A stretch of 64,000 nucleotides of DNA from Cymodocea nodosa (Eukaryota; Streptophyta; Magnoliopsida; Alismatales; Cymodoceaceae), in assembly GCA_036874045.1 (NCBI GenBank), contig CM072335.1, positions 20,777,501 to 20,841,500 of the forward strand, in the 5' to 3' direction. A program made the position numbers and the translations under genes. Within the stretch, counting starts at the first letter, position 1. Every line of letters starts with the position of its first letter. Below the pieces are notes generated by a model. That model was given only the letters and a program-made list of their open reading frames with translations. It was not told the origin of the DNA and searched no databases. Of this stretch, positions 32,401 to 41,678 are shown in pieces.

Positions 32401-34407
32401 TTTTCGACCTCCCCCTTCAAGAAACCCTTTTTGCCAAATGCCCAACAATGCATGAAACCCTCTCACCGAACACCCAACGCATGAGGGCCTCTTGTTAAAC
32501 ATGAATTGCCTCATCCCACTAAACGCCCAACGTGCAAAACCGTCCTATCGAATGCCAAACTACCTTGTTCCATCAAATGTCCACCCTTGACTGCGAACAA
32601 TTTGCATCTATCATCTCAACCAAGAAATACTTGCCTAAACACCTGCTCAATCTACACCTACTTCAACCTCGATGCACCATAGATGATCTATGCTTAGGGC
32701 CATCATTGTATACCACTGTGATGTTGTTGGGAAGAATCTCTTGCTAACCTTAGACTTTGTCTTCTAATGACTTGTGTTGGAGAAGAAGGGTTGGGGAAGA
32801 ATAAGAGAAAAGAGAAAAAATATTGGAAAAGAAAAGAAAAGAAAAAAGAAGAAAAAAGAAAAATGAAGAGAAAATGAAAAAAAAGAAAAGGAGATGGAAA
32901 AAATGAAAGAATAAATAAAAATATAATAATAATAATAATAATAACTAATCTTTTTTTTTTCTTGATATTTCATCAAGCACAAATTCTTCACCCTAACTTT
33001 GATTTTCCATCACTTGCACAAATTCTTTTTTTTCTAACTTTATACATTTTGGAAATTATTCATAAAAATAGAAATTTAGTTTCAAGAAATGTGCTATTTT
33101 ATTTGCATGCAAGTACTCATTTATAGGATTTATTTGAAATATATTTCCAAGGGCAATATTGTAAAACTTGCACTAGGGGTATTTTAGTCTTTTTGTCCCA
33201 TAATATTTCTCCATATATAGGGATGAAAAACCCTCTAGAAGGCCCTCTCCCTGATTCAACTCTCTCCAGACGTAGCTTGCAATTTTCTTTGTGGGCGGAG
33301 CAACTCGTACAGTAATTTCCATGAATGAGCGATCGTGTGTGAGACACGTGGACGTGAGTGGGTAGCTGGTGGAAGGACGAGCAAGAGAGCGGGTTTCTCT
33401 TCTGCACATGCGAGTGGCAATGATCCCCGATCCGTTGTCTAAGCTTACATCTCGTCGGTGAAGGCTTGAACGAAGGTCAATCTTGCTCCTTCGATACTTA
33501 TTTTGCATGGACCTATGGTCCGAAACATGAAAACAAATGCTATTGAAGTGATCCTTCGACCTATGGCAGTTGGGAGCGAAGATTCCTCCTGGTGGATTGA
33601 CAACAAGGTGGTGCTTTCGTGCGTGGGAGAAGTTGGGAATCTTGTGGAGGTCACTTGCCCAAATGACGGAAGGATGTGCAACAAACTGCAATGATTTTAA
33701 GGTAGACAATGCATGATCAACACCATACAGCAATAAATCAAGACCTTTGGTCGAGGGCATGCCTTCGGGACCGCATGCACTTGATTTGTCCTTCATTGAG
33801 ACCTATTGTTCATATACTGATCTGTGCATGTAATATTGAACATGACAGTATTTTATCAAGACATGCCTGAAATTGTCTTGTGCCTGCTCTGCCAAGATTT
33901 GGCAGGGACCGTACATGTGTTTTTGAAAATATAATTTATTTATTATTTTCCTATGCTTGTGATTCTTTTTTTTTTTTTTTTTCATGTCTTATATTTTTCT
34001 TTCATTGTAGCTGTGAGGGAACTCTTCTTGCTTCAGGCTCTGCTGACTGCACTGTAAAATTATGGGATGTTTCTGCAAGTGCAAAGTTGACAAGAATTGA
34101 AGAGACGTAAGTCTGTAATGTATGTAATGTTGAGGATCACACTTGAGATTAGATGATAATATTTGATTTCCATCAGTAAAACTGGAAGCACAAATCGGCT
34201 TAGATTTCTGAAGACTTTGCCCACCAAGTCTTCTCCAGTCTATACACTTCAGGTATCAAACCGTTGTACTGTAGAAGTCTTCAATAAATGATTGCATATA
34301 TCCCCATGTTTTGTCTATGCCTTTTATTAGTTTGACAACCCTATCACCTGCAGTTTTCTCGGAGGAATCTCCTGTTTGCGGCGGGTGTATTTTCAAGAGA
34401 TTTCTAG
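14202..34407 (+). CDS. TAF5: TAF5, TBP-associated factor 5, C-terminal part (four exons)
   Basis: TAF5 is a scaffold subunit of the general transcription factor TFIID (and, in many eukaryotes, of SAGA-type complexes) and acts in the nucleus at RNA polymerase II promoters. The exons are 14,202-14,467, 34,011-34,106, 34,177-34,252 and 34,354-34,407 (TAG stop at 34,405). Their lengths sum to 492 bp, exactly 164 codons with the stop, and all junctions are GT-AG. They encode three WD40 repeats: CVQWH to IFIGH with ATGSSDKTVRLWDVQ, then RSMVLSLAMSPDGRYMASGDEDG, then SCEGTLLASGSADCTVKLWDV. A tail RLRFLKTLPTKSSPVYTLQ and FSRRNLLFAAGVFSRDF matches the conserved plant TAF5 end. The Ser after TLAF is split AG/C across the giant intron. 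The LisH, NTD2 and earlier WD40 exons must lie upstream of the window. The coding sequence is intact here, so the gene looks functional. Confidence 0.94.
14468..16241. other. AT-rich intron sequence
   Basis: No exon, RNA gene or clear mobile element is seen. Long A and T runs dominate to about 15,000. A GA-rich patch at about 15,500-15,900 could be a decayed LTR, but no ends or coding parts support this. Confidence 0.4.
16242..16589 (-). mobile_element. 3' part of an antisense copia element (RNase H end and LTR)
   Basis: On the minus strand, RNase H sequence (a stretch with NNPTFNECIKHIEVNCH at about 16,500-16,575) leads to a polypurine-like AAGAGGAAATGTGAG and then an LTR-like segment (16,242-16,368). 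It stops exactly at the left end of the Harbinger transposon. The other side of that transposon (from 24,706) is the same domain of a copia element in the same orientation, so both parts are one element split by the insertion. It is old and broken. Confidence 0.8.
16619..17036. repeat. Very AT-rich subterminal Harbinger sequence
   Basis: This stretch contains almost only A and T, with repeated AATAATAAAATAATTA and TATATTA words. It lies between the Harbinger left end and the truncated copia. No gene is present. Confidence 0.6.
17037..21145 (+). mobile_element. Ty1/copia element inserted in the Harbinger transposase, 5' end missing
   Basis: The + strand shows gag (from about 17,050, DATYDDWFADDVTVITWL) and a protease-like segment (about 17,880). 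Integrase follows (18,385-19,050, with HCDVWGSS and DDFSQVCWVYLLKDRK), then reverse transcriptase (19,628-20,341, including IYVDDILLTGDD and YFLGVEFAYS), RNase H (about 20,600-20,930), a polypurine tract CTTGAGGGGGAG and a 3' LTR. No 5' LTR or primer-binding site is present. The reading frame is broken in multiple places, though the reverse transcriptase stretch is comparatively well kept. Its right edge cuts the Harbinger transposase, so it arrived after that transposon. Confidence 0.9.
20993..21145 (+). repeat. 3' LTR of the nested copia element
   Basis: It starts TGTTAGAGC directly after the polypurine tract CTTGAGGGGGAG and probably ends CTTCAACA at 21,145. It contains a TATATATATT box at about 21,071 and a GGATCC-containing short inverted repeat at about 21,044-21,065. 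No matching 5' copy exists in the window. Confidence 0.7.
21160..21985 (-). pseudogene. PIF/Harbinger (DDE_4) transposase fragment
   Basis: The minus strand gives recognisable HARBI1-like transposase segments in order. They are EYITRLLDSLLPN (about 21,950), MSQDIFIKLSTLLRNKGIVF (about 21,850-21,905), ITIEEKLAIFLVTVRQN with HFLHFAWTISVYFNEILNVI (about 21,690-21,840), PIIFPYFK (about 21,610), then NRKGKLS and NVMTTCNFDMEFIYIMSGWE (about 21,420-21,520), VRQDAI and NDLRVPPG, and KFYLVDVDY (about 21,245). At least two GT-AG introns fit between segments. The region with the first catalytic Asp (usually IGAIDGTH after PYFK) is missing, several in-frame stops are present, and the C-terminal third is cut off by the copia insertion at about 21,150. 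It is a dead transposase. Confidence 0.82.
22405..23360 (-). pseudogene. Harbinger-associated Myb/SANT-like DNA-binding protein (ORF1)
   Basis: PIF/Harbinger transposons encode a Myb/SANT-like accessory protein that helps the transposase enter the nucleus and bind DNA. Here exon 1 (23,019-23,360, from MENSITNKK) carries the Myb/SANT-like region, with FLNILYEFLNEMNGKTYDEK and IPKKVWEKFIK. Exon 2 (22,405-22,944) starts VHPKCNSCRGKACPIYLQLE and ends in a Glu, Arg and Lys-rich helical region (ETLALETRRMKLDRQEMKAM), open for about 180 codons. The 74-bp intron 22,945-23,018 has GT-AG borders on the minus strand. Exon 1 contains five in-frame stops, each explainable by one C-to-T change on one strand (CAA to TAA, TGG to TGA or TAG). 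Exon 2 is open. The gene sits upstream of, and in the same orientation as, the transposase remnant. Confidence 0.75.
23361..24669. other. Harbinger non-coding right flank
   Basis: No gene is seen. A patch at 24,230-24,540 repeats words like GTGGAGATG(T)GGGTGTTCCT(CC) about six times (24,300, 24,335, 24,375, 24,425, 24,470, 24,500), a degenerate minisatellite of 40-60 bp. It lies inside the transposon, before its right terminal repeat. Confidence 0.5.
24706..25553 (-). mobile_element. 5' part of the copia element split by Harbinger
   Basis: On the minus strand the sequence has an LTR-like segment (25,339-25,553), a primer-binding site complementary to Met tRNA (+ strand CTCTAATACTATG near 25,325-25,337), leader sequence, then the end of reverse transcriptase (about 24,760-24,960, with KYVLDLL-type and YRRLIEKLIYL-type motifs) entering RNase H. 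Gag, protease and integrase are absent, so it had lost its middle as well. It stops at the TAA next to the Harbinger right end and belongs to the same element as 16,242-16,589. The element is old and broken. The two LTR-like ends are not closely similar. Confidence 0.72.
25554..26818. other. LTR-like or repeat-derived intron sequence, left flank of copia C
   Basis: No host gene is seen. A poly-G tract occurs at 26,098-26,112. Between 26,380 and 26,760 a diverged tandem repeat of about 120 bp is visible (ACCTTATGCATGCAACAGAAGCCAAAG-like words near 26,395, 26,515, 26,635). The same words resume at about 31,000 on the other side of the copia element, showing that this is one repeat interrupted by the insertion. 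A 110-codon minus-strand ORF (25,865-26,197) was not recognised. Confidence 0.5.
26819..26945 (-). repeat. 3' LTR of full-length antisense copia C
   Basis: It is a 127-bp repeat TGTGGGAG...CACCAACA that matches 30,857-30,983 with about 7 differences (near 94-95 % identity). To its right is the complement of a polypurine tract (AGCTTAAAGGAGAG on the minus strand). Confidence 0.9.
30857..30983 (-). repeat. 5' LTR of full-length antisense copia C
   Basis: The + strand reads TGTGGGAGGGTAATACAC at the start and ATAACACCAACA at the end. The primer-binding site lies immediately inside, on the left. It contains the GGTATTTAAATACCC palindrome also present in the left copy. Confidence 0.9.
30995..32136. 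repeat. LTR-like repeat, right flank of copia C
   Basis: The 120-bp repeat family from 26,380-26,760 continues to about 31,150. Beyond it the sequence looks like a long plant LTR: a TTTATATAGGG box at about 31,458 and an end reading GAGTGGGGTGTCTACA at 32,121-32,136. The similar end GAGTGGGGTGTTAATA occurs at 60,401-60,416. No coding part is attached, so it is either a solo LTR or the remnant of an older element into which copia C inserted. The family is not resolved. Confidence 0.45.
32137..33089. other. Intron sequence with purine-rich low-complexity patch
   Basis: No exon is seen. Between 32,795 and 32,945 the + strand is almost purely A and G (GAAAA repeats) followed by (ATA)n. A weak repeat of CGAACACCCAACGCATGAGG-like words lies at 32,465-32,560. 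Confidence 0.5.
33090..33800. other. GC-richer island in the TAF5 intron, possible solo LTR or cryptic promoter
   Basis: A CCATATATAGGG box at 33,211-33,222 is followed by a CT-rich initiator-like stretch (CCCTGATTCAACTCTCTCC) and about 500 bp of balanced base composition with several CG dinucleotides, unlike the rest of the intron. Both strands are open for some distance (207 codons on the minus strand, 63 on the plus), but neither product is recognisable. An LTR promoter region is my preferred reading. It lies only about 200 bp upstream of the next TAF5 exon. Confidence 0.4.
34011..34106 (+). CDS. TAF5: TAF5 exon: end of the last WD40 repeat
   Basis: The 96-bp exon begins with the C that completes a Ser codon, encodes CEGTLLASGSADCTVKLWDV then SASAKLTRIEE, and ends after two bases of a Thr codon at a consensus GTAAGT donor. 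The previous splice site is the acceptor of the 19.5-kb intron. Confidence 0.93.
34177..34252 (+). CDS. TAF5: TAF5 exon: conserved C-terminal linker
   Basis: The 76-bp exon encodes KTGSTNRLRFLKTLPTKSSP then VYTLQ. It is bounded by CCATCAG and GTATCA and follows a 70-bp intron. The ORF seen running past 34,106 is intron read-through. Confidence 0.92.
34354..34407 (+). CDS. TAF5: TAF5 last exon with stop codon
   Basis: It encodes FSRRNLLFAAGVFSRDF and TAG, preceded by a CACCTGCAG acceptor. The FSRRNLLFAAG block is the hallmark end of plant TAF5. The last residues (VFSRDF) differ from what I recall of other species. Confidence 0.92.
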   Translation, partial: FSRRNLLFAAGVFSRDF

Positions 34408-35109
34408 AAAGCTGAAGAAAAGGTTACTGATGATCTTGAAAGTCTGAACGAAGCTTGACTGAAGTCTGTTGATGGACACAATGTAATTGGTTGCTGTGTT
34501 GGTCATTCATTTGCTGTCATTTTCTCCATGAAGTGAATGTACTGTGTTGCCTGTTCTTAAAAATTCTTGGTCGACTCTACGTAATATTGACTTCTAGTCC
34601 TGTGTAAATCCTATTTATTTTTATTACATACTGTATTGAAATGTAGTTCTTAGGAAAAAAGAATTGAAATGATCGCTATTGTACTTCACATGGGTTTACC
34701 TATTTCTTTTTCAAGTTAGTCTAAGATGCACCATTGCTACCGTGGAGAGGCCGTGATGCGACCAGAGTGTTGATTTTCTGATCAGTATTGCCAGTTTCAG
34801 AAGAGAAAATTATATAAAAACCAACCGTTTGATCTGTATCATTGGAAGCCTGGAGGAGAATGTGCCTCTTCATGAAAGGGATTGTCTAGTTCAGTCGTCG
34901 GGGAAGAGATGGATTGTTATGCATGAGACGTGGTAATATCATATATATAATGTTTTTCATCGTGCAACAAGCTAGCATAAATTATGGGGGCGTTTACCAT
35001 GGGCAGATTAATTAAAAAAAGATCGTTTTTTTTTTTTTAAGAGAAGAAATGATCTTCGTTCGATGAGCGATTGTTTGCACTTGAATTTTCCAATTCTACT
35101 TTGGGTTAT
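34408..35109 (+). other. TAF5 3' untranslated region and intergenic start
   Basis: The first 200-250 bp should be the TAF5 3' untranslated region. T-rich and TTATT-rich sequence around 34,600-34,650 would suit polyadenylation, but no canonical AATAAA is obvious. Nothing else is recognised up to 35,109. Confidence 0.5.
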
Positions 35110-35301
35110 AGGTAAAATAATTCCAACCTTAGCTTGAAGATTGTAAAAAGGACTTTGAGAGACGATATGGATTACGTGTAATTATGTTATATGGTTAAAT
35201 GAGTATTCATATATTTTGGGTTCTCATTAGGATTAGGGTTTATATATATATTCTTGTAATTCCCTCATTTGATGGTTAATGCAATGACTTTTCCTCCTAA
35301 C
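35110..35301 (+). repeat. Possible 5' LTR of copia D
   Basis: A TATATATATA box (about 35,241) and an end reading CTTTTCCTCCTAACA are followed at once by a TGGTAGAGTCT sequence that resembles a copia primer-binding site. The left border is not clear, and the right LTR is too short to compare. Confidence 0.4.
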
Positions 35302-38300
35302 ATGGTAGAGTCTAAGAAATTTTAATTTTTTCATCCACCTCCACCCTCCATACTGCAAACAACCCATCAGCTTCTACAGTCGTCTATACCCCTTTTCTTT
35401 TTCTCCATTCCTACGGTCGGTATGAGACGCATTTCATCTGGTCAGCTCCCTACTTTGCTCATCTAGGTCGTCCTATTATTATTGTGGGCCCTACCCAGGG
35501 CCCCTAAAGTTTGTCGTCGATACCCATTAGTCGGCTTTCGGGAGCCTGAATTGTCGATGTCCTTAGATGTCAGTCTCTTTTGTAGCCTTTATGTTGTTTC
35601 TTCAACACCTGCAGATGAATTAATGGTGGCTTTTGGGAGTCCTCTACTATTTATTACTCAGTCCTAGGACTATTTGAGCTTCAATCGTTACTACCTCCAT
35701 GCCCCATGGTGGTTCTCTTCTTCCGGTCTGGCTTTCTTCTTTGTTGGATCTCTAATGCTACGCCCAAAACAACATAGCTTTTTGCATTGAACTACTACTG
35801 TGTGGTGGGTTCTCGCATCCGAACTCATCTTTCTTCTTGCATGGTATTTATTCGGCATTGCATCGTTTAGCTTCAGTCTAGAATTACGAATTTCAGACAT
35901 TTTCGACAATCTCAGCGCTATACAGATCATTTTTTTAATTTTTGTTCTAATTGTTGCACGAAATTCACTTACAAAAAATCTTAGTAGAGCTTCTGAAAAG
36001 CTAAATGGAAAAGTTACTTTGGTCGCAAAAGTTTTCATATCTTTATTGCAATCCTTACGCATTTTCCACCTGATGTAAAATAGTTATGATGATTTTGAAA
36101 TATTTGTAAAATTTTTAAGATCTATGAATAGATTTTTACATTGCACATGGCAGATATAACAATTCGAGAACAGTTTACCACGTTGCACACTTTACTAGAG
36201 AGGACTTGGAGGTTAATCAGCTTTCACCGCTGATTTGGTTAAAAGGTGTGTTACCAGGATGAACTTGCTATTGTTGCCCATTGTTGAAGTTGAGTCTAGA
36301 ACTCTCATTTAAGTGTCAGGTTAGATACTTGGGGTTGATTGCGTACTAGATTTGGAGATAGTCTTTGCTTGGGTAATACAAGTGTTAACTAGCATGTGCT
36401 TGGGTGCCAAGACAATTACATCTTGTGAATATTGTGGGCACACAAACCATGAATTGACAAGTGCTAGAAAAATTTTGAAAGGCTTTAGTGGGCACAAGTG
36501 GCTACACATACTTGCCACAACCTCAGATGGTACTTCAATAATTACTATATCACAAGCTAAGTATGAGAGGTTTTTTCAGTTACAAGCTAACAAGTCTCTT
36601 ACTAGCTCTTGCTTCCACATAGGTATGAGTAGAGTTATGGTAGCTTGGGAAAGAATTATTAGATTATAAATTTTAGAGCCTCTTCTCATGTGTACAAGAC
36701 CTTTTTACTTATTTATGTTCTACAACTTATGTTGCTTTTGTTACTATAGTCAATGACTGTTTATGTTCTATTTTTGAAGAAAGTGTTGTTCAAATTGTTT
36801 CTTAAATCAAACCAGATAGAATTATTTATGTACCTGCTTCATTATAAATTTACTTTCTATTATTGTCGTTACATAAATTTACTTTCTATTAATGTCATTA
36901 CCTTCTAATTGATGTGCTTCATAAACTTTTATCCTTTTTATTGTACTTCTCAAGACCAACAAATAGAGAAGATGATTGATTTTGATCGTAAGCATGAAAG
37001 AGTTTACATGCTTGTTCCAGATGAGATTCAACATGGATTGATGGCATCGGAAATTACTTTCTGCCCTCTATCCTATGAAACTATCACCTTGGACACCTTT
37101 CTCATTGTTACCATCAACAAGTACTTCCATGAATGTTTGTGTTACCTTTTAGTTTTGAGTCATATTACTTTGGGAAGTACTACCATGTTACCTTTAGACA
37201 TCTTCAATTAGTGCCAAGTCATAGTTTATTTGATTTGATCCATTACAATATTTGGGGTTCTAGTAATGTTACATCCTTGTCTAGTTATAAATATCATATT
37301 ATTTTTATTGATCATTATTCTAGAGTTTCTTGTGTTTATTTATTACAAGACCATTAGTATGTTATGAATATTATCAAACAATATTGTTGAAAAGAAAACC
37401 TCAATTTTCTATGACCCTATAGTGTTTACAATTTACAATGCACTTAAATTTCTTCAGAAAGAATTCAAATCATTGTTGTGTATCTCTTGGTACAATTCAT
37501 CAAATTATTTGTCCTTATTCATTATAGCAAAATGATATTGTTGAATAGAAATATCAACATATCCTAGATGTTCTCCATGACATTATATTACAAATGAAGA
37601 TCTCAAAATATCTTTAGTCTAATATTATTTTTACCACAATTTTTCTTGCTAATAAGATGCCTTTTGGTCTTTTGAGAGGGAGATACCTCTTTATTGACTT
37701 TCTCTATCTCCTAGAGTTTTTAGGTAGTTATTTTTGTTCAAGATCTTTTCTTAGTCTCAACAAGTTATCTCTTAGGTCAATAAGGTGTATTTTTACTAGT
37801 TATTCTAAAACTCAAAAGAGATATCATGGTTTTAATCCTCCCACTAGAAAATACTATATGCTTATGGATGTTACCTTTTTTGAATCATAGCTTTATTTTG
37901 ACTTTAGTGAGTATTCACCTAAAAATCTACCTCTCCCAATAATTGTGTTGTGAATGGTTGTTCTCAAATGTTGGATGACCAAGCTCACCAACCACAAGTA
38001 TATCATCAATGACAATAGGGACCACCTCCACCTATAGTGCAACCAATCTCTACCATGGAAACAAGTCCAAATACACCTACCACTACATCCTTAGACCTAG
38101 ACATTCCCATTGCTACAAAAGGTACACAATCATGAACTACTTATTCTATTTCTAATTATGTTTCTTATGACAAGCTTAAGCCAACCATTTGTAGATTTTC
38201 CTTATCCATTCTCTCTAATTTTGTTTCGGCTACCATGTTGGAAAGCCATAATAGATGAAGAAATGGAGGCATTGAGATCACATGATACATGAGATTTAGT

Positions 38301-39769
38301 GGCTTATCCTATAAGAGCTAATGTAGTCATTTATAGATAGGTATTTATAGTTAAGTACAAACATAATGAATTATGGATAGATGCAAGGCTAAATTAGTGG
38401 TTTGCAAGTTTATTTAAACTTATGGCATTGATTATGTTAAAACTTTCTCTTTAGTGGCTCAACTAAATTCCATTTGTGTGCTTCCATTGCTCTCAATTAA
38501 TCTTGGGAGTTAGTGCAATTTGATGTCAAAAATGTATTTTTTATGTTGATTTAATTGAACAAGTATACATAAAGCAACTTTTAAAGTATGTTGCTTAGGG
38601 AAAGAATATGGTGTATCAATTAAAGAATCGATGGGCTAAAGTAAATCCTAGGAGTATGGTTTGAGAAGTTCAATAGTTTGGTGGTTAATTAAAGATTTCA
38701 TCACTATGCAATGGACTATTTGGTATTTTACAAGAAAACAAGTCCTAATTGCATGGAGCTAGCAATGTATGTGGATAAGATTCTACTAACAAGGAGTGAT
38801 TTAGAAACTATTACTAATATAATAGGTTATTTGAGAAGGCATTTTGTTACAAAGTATATGGATAAGCTTAAATATTTCTTAAGCATTGAATTTGTGTATT
38901 TGAATGGACAATTAATCTTAATTTAAAATAAATTTACACTTGATTTACTATAAGACACAGGACTCTTAGGTTCCAAACCTAAGAACACGCCATTTAATTC
39001 CAATCCTCCTTTTTAGGGTAGTTCTTCTAAATGTTTGAAGGATTCATGGAAATATAGAAGATTAATTAGAAAGTTGATTTATTTAATTGTTACTTGATTA
39101 GATGTAGTATATATTATGAATTTACTTAGATTAGGCATAAGACAAGGAAAAGTTACTACAACCAATAGGAGCTCTTTGTGTCTTGACATATGCTTTAAGG
39201 GACTTGTATACGTAAAACATAATCACCTAAAAATCAAACCTTACTTAGATTCTAGATATGTAAGTAATACAAGTGATAGAAAGTCTACAAATTTTTGCAT
39301 CTATGTCAAAAGAAACTTAGTTACATGATGAAAAAAAAAAAAAATGTGATTTCAAGGTCTAGCACAAAAAGTAGAATATTAGTTTATGGCTCAAACTACT
39401 TGTGACTCATGTAGCCTAAGTCCTTTTTGTAAGAAGTGGGTTTTACTACTTAAATTTTCGTGCCCATGTACTATGATGACTAAGCAATTATTTTTATTAC
39501 TAATAACCTTACATTTCATAAGAAAACTAAGTACATTGAAGTTAATTGTCATTTTGTTTATGATATTGTAATGAAAGAAATAATAGTCACTTCTTGTATG
39601 AAGTCTTTGGAATAACTTGTAAATATTTTCATAAAAGATACATGCTTTAGTTGCTTTAAGAATTTATGTAATAAGTTAAGCATAATAGATACATATATAC
39701 TATAATTCAAGGTGGAGTGTACGATCAAAATCTAATGGAAAAGAATTCATTTTCTATCAAATTTTAGTT
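35302..39769 (+). mobile_element. Ty1/copia element D, decayed, 3' LTR cut by a MITE
   Basis: The + strand carries a copia gag zinc-knuckle region (CEYCGHTNHELTSARK at about 36,420-36,470) followed by the SDGTSIITISQAKYERF stretch. Integrase remnants follow (37,133-37,890, including FDLIHYNIWGSS and FIDHYSRVSCVYLLQD), then reverse transcriptase (about 38,230-38,930, with AMYVDKILL and KYFLSIEF) and RNase H (about 39,110-39,700). A polypurine-like CAAGGTGGAG and the first 50 bp of an LTR (from 39,718) end it. The stretch 35,330-36,080 has several open frames that do not resemble gag, and I cannot place it. The element has many breaks and looks older than copia C. Confidence 0.8.
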
Positions 39770-40330
39770 AGGGTCTGTTTGTACATAGACGGAATTCATT
39801 TTTCGCAAAAAATGAATTTCATCTGTAATTAAACTTTAGGAAAAAAATTTCTCAAGTCTTAAGTTTAGAATCCTTCGAAATTTAAATATACAATAATGAT
39901 TTTAGCTAAGATATTATTTTATTGTGGTGACATAATGATCCTCTTTTAAAATTTTAATTAAAATCTTCAACTTTTGAATTTTTTGATCTCAAAAATAATC
40001 ATGGAATGGATAGATGTAGATACATACTTATATTTTTACATACACTTGGTTTTGATAAATGATATATATTTAATTAATTAATAAATGATATAGAAATATT
40101 TAATTTTATAACATGTTAATTGATTAATGTAAGTAATTAATTCATTGATTAATTACATTTTAATTAATTACCTCAATTTATTAATTAATAACATTAAAAA
40201 TCAATTCTATTTAATTCTGTCATGTATACAAACATCTTTATTTCAATTTTCGTCAAATTTTTGAACTTACATAAATATTTGAATTTCGAATTTCATTTTC
40301 ATCAAATTCTATAAAATTCAAATTTTATTA
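39770..40330. mobile_element. Foldback MITE, first copy
   Basis: The left end AGGGTCTGTTTGTACATAG and the inner right arm (40,205-40,330) are inverted relatives: GTCTGTTTGTACATAGACGGAATT against the reverse of AATTCTGTCATGTATACAAACATC. The outermost bases of the right arm, which would read like CACAAATAGGCCCT, seem to be missing where the second copy begins. It is non-coding and AT-rich and is inserted in or directly after the 3' LTR of copia D. Confidence 0.55.
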
Positions 40331-41678
40331 AGGGCCTATTTGTGTACTTAGAATTTGAATTTTGCAGAATTTGAATTCTATAGAATCTAACAGAAAGAAT
40401 TTGAAATTCAAGTATTTGTGCACATTCAAGAATTTGATGAAAATTGAAATTTAGGTGTTTATGCATATGATAGAATTATTTTTTAATAAAATAATCAATT
40501 AAAGTAATTAGTGAAAATGTAATTAACCAATGAATGAGTTAAAAGGACAAAATTAAGTTAATTTAGATAAAACATAAAAATATCTAAGTTAAAAGAAAAA
40601 ATTAAATTGAACTGTAACTTTTATGTATAGGAATATCAAAGTTAAAAGAAAGGTTTTTGAATAAAGTTACAACTTAGATAAAAAATTTAAGAATATCTAA
40701 GTTGAAATACATCTTAATTAAATGGTTACTTAGAGAAATCTTACAAATAGGACTACAACAGTGACATGTTGAACTCAAAAAATAACAATTATATTTAAGA
40801 TATTTTGAAAATTCTAAAAGTATTTTAAGAAAATGTTAATTTTAGTATTTATAGTAATTTTTCCTATATTTGAAAATGGCATACCGAGTTTGTATAACAT
40901 TTTACCCCCATTTGAATTACGTTATTTTATTTTGCTTTTTTACTTTTGATTTTAGCATTATTTTCTTTATGAATAATATATTTAATCTCGTTAATTGATA
41001 TATCAAAATTAAATTTAATATGTTATTTTAAACATTCATAATAAAAATACCATGAATGTCTACGAAATAATGAATTTAAGTATTTTTATAATTGAAAAAA
41101 AATGTCAATGTAGATATTCACATCTTTTGATATGACTACTTAATTAAAATTAATCTATCAAATTTATTTTCAAAATGTTGTCTTACCTTTTAATGAATCA
41201 TAATGTTACATCTTACATTATTACTTTTGGTTTTATGGAAATCTATTTTCATCGTAGATAATCATGACAATTTTATAATAAGTGTTTAAAATAATATATT
41301 AAATTTGATTTGTAGGTAGAGAGATGAGTGTTAGGTGTAACGAGAAAGTTTAAGAAAATGAATTTCTAACCTAAAAGGTCAGAATTCAATTTCCCAACCT
41401 TTACACTTGATAGGAATTCAAATTCTCAAGGAATTTGAATTTCAAAATACACAAACACGTTATTACTCAAAAATTTGATGTAAAAAATTTTCAATTCTGT
41501 CAGATTTCAAGTGCACAAATCTCAATTTTCAATTATGTCATATATACAAACGTCTGTATTTCAATTTTCGTTAAATTTTTAAACATACATAAATATTTAA
41601 ATTTTAAATTTCATTTTCATCAAATTATATAGAATTTAAATTATGTTAGATTCAATTTAAAGTATACAAACATACTTA
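40331..41678. mobile_element. Foldback MITE, second copy with long inverted repeats
   Basis: The left arm (40,331-40,490, AGGGCCTATTTGTGTACTTA onward) is the inverted repeat of the right arm (about 41,520-41,678) over roughly 150 bp with gaps. The arms contain internal sub-repeats (AAATTTGATGAAAATTGAAATT, then GTTTATGCATATGA or GTTTGTATACATGA). The right arm also matches 40,205-40,330 directly, so both copies belong to one family. It carries no transposase. Confidence 0.65.

Larger units (their letters stand above)
14468..34010 (+). other. 19,543-bp TAF5 intron packed with transposons
   Basis: The donor is CAG/GTAATT and the acceptor TTCATTGTAG/C, preceded by a 17-base T run (33,966-33,982) and further T-rich sequence. 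Joining the flanking exons restores the WD40 frame exactly. At least half of the intron is recognisable mobile DNA: a copia element, a Harbinger transposon and a second copia nested in each other (16,242-25,553), plus a third copia (26,819-30,983) inside LTR-like sequence. Most copia copies lie antisense to the gene. Confidence 0.92.

Noticed and set aside
33173-33796. 207-codon minus-strand ORF
   Set aside because: No recognisable domain, and it is antisense to an LTR-like promoter structure inside the TAF5 intron. Kept only as a GC-rich island of interest, not as a gene.
35482-36078. Hydrophobic ORFs of 61 and 92 codons
   Set aside because: The 92-codon frame looks membrane-like but matches nothing I know and lies between a copia primer-binding site and gag, where decayed element sequence is expected.
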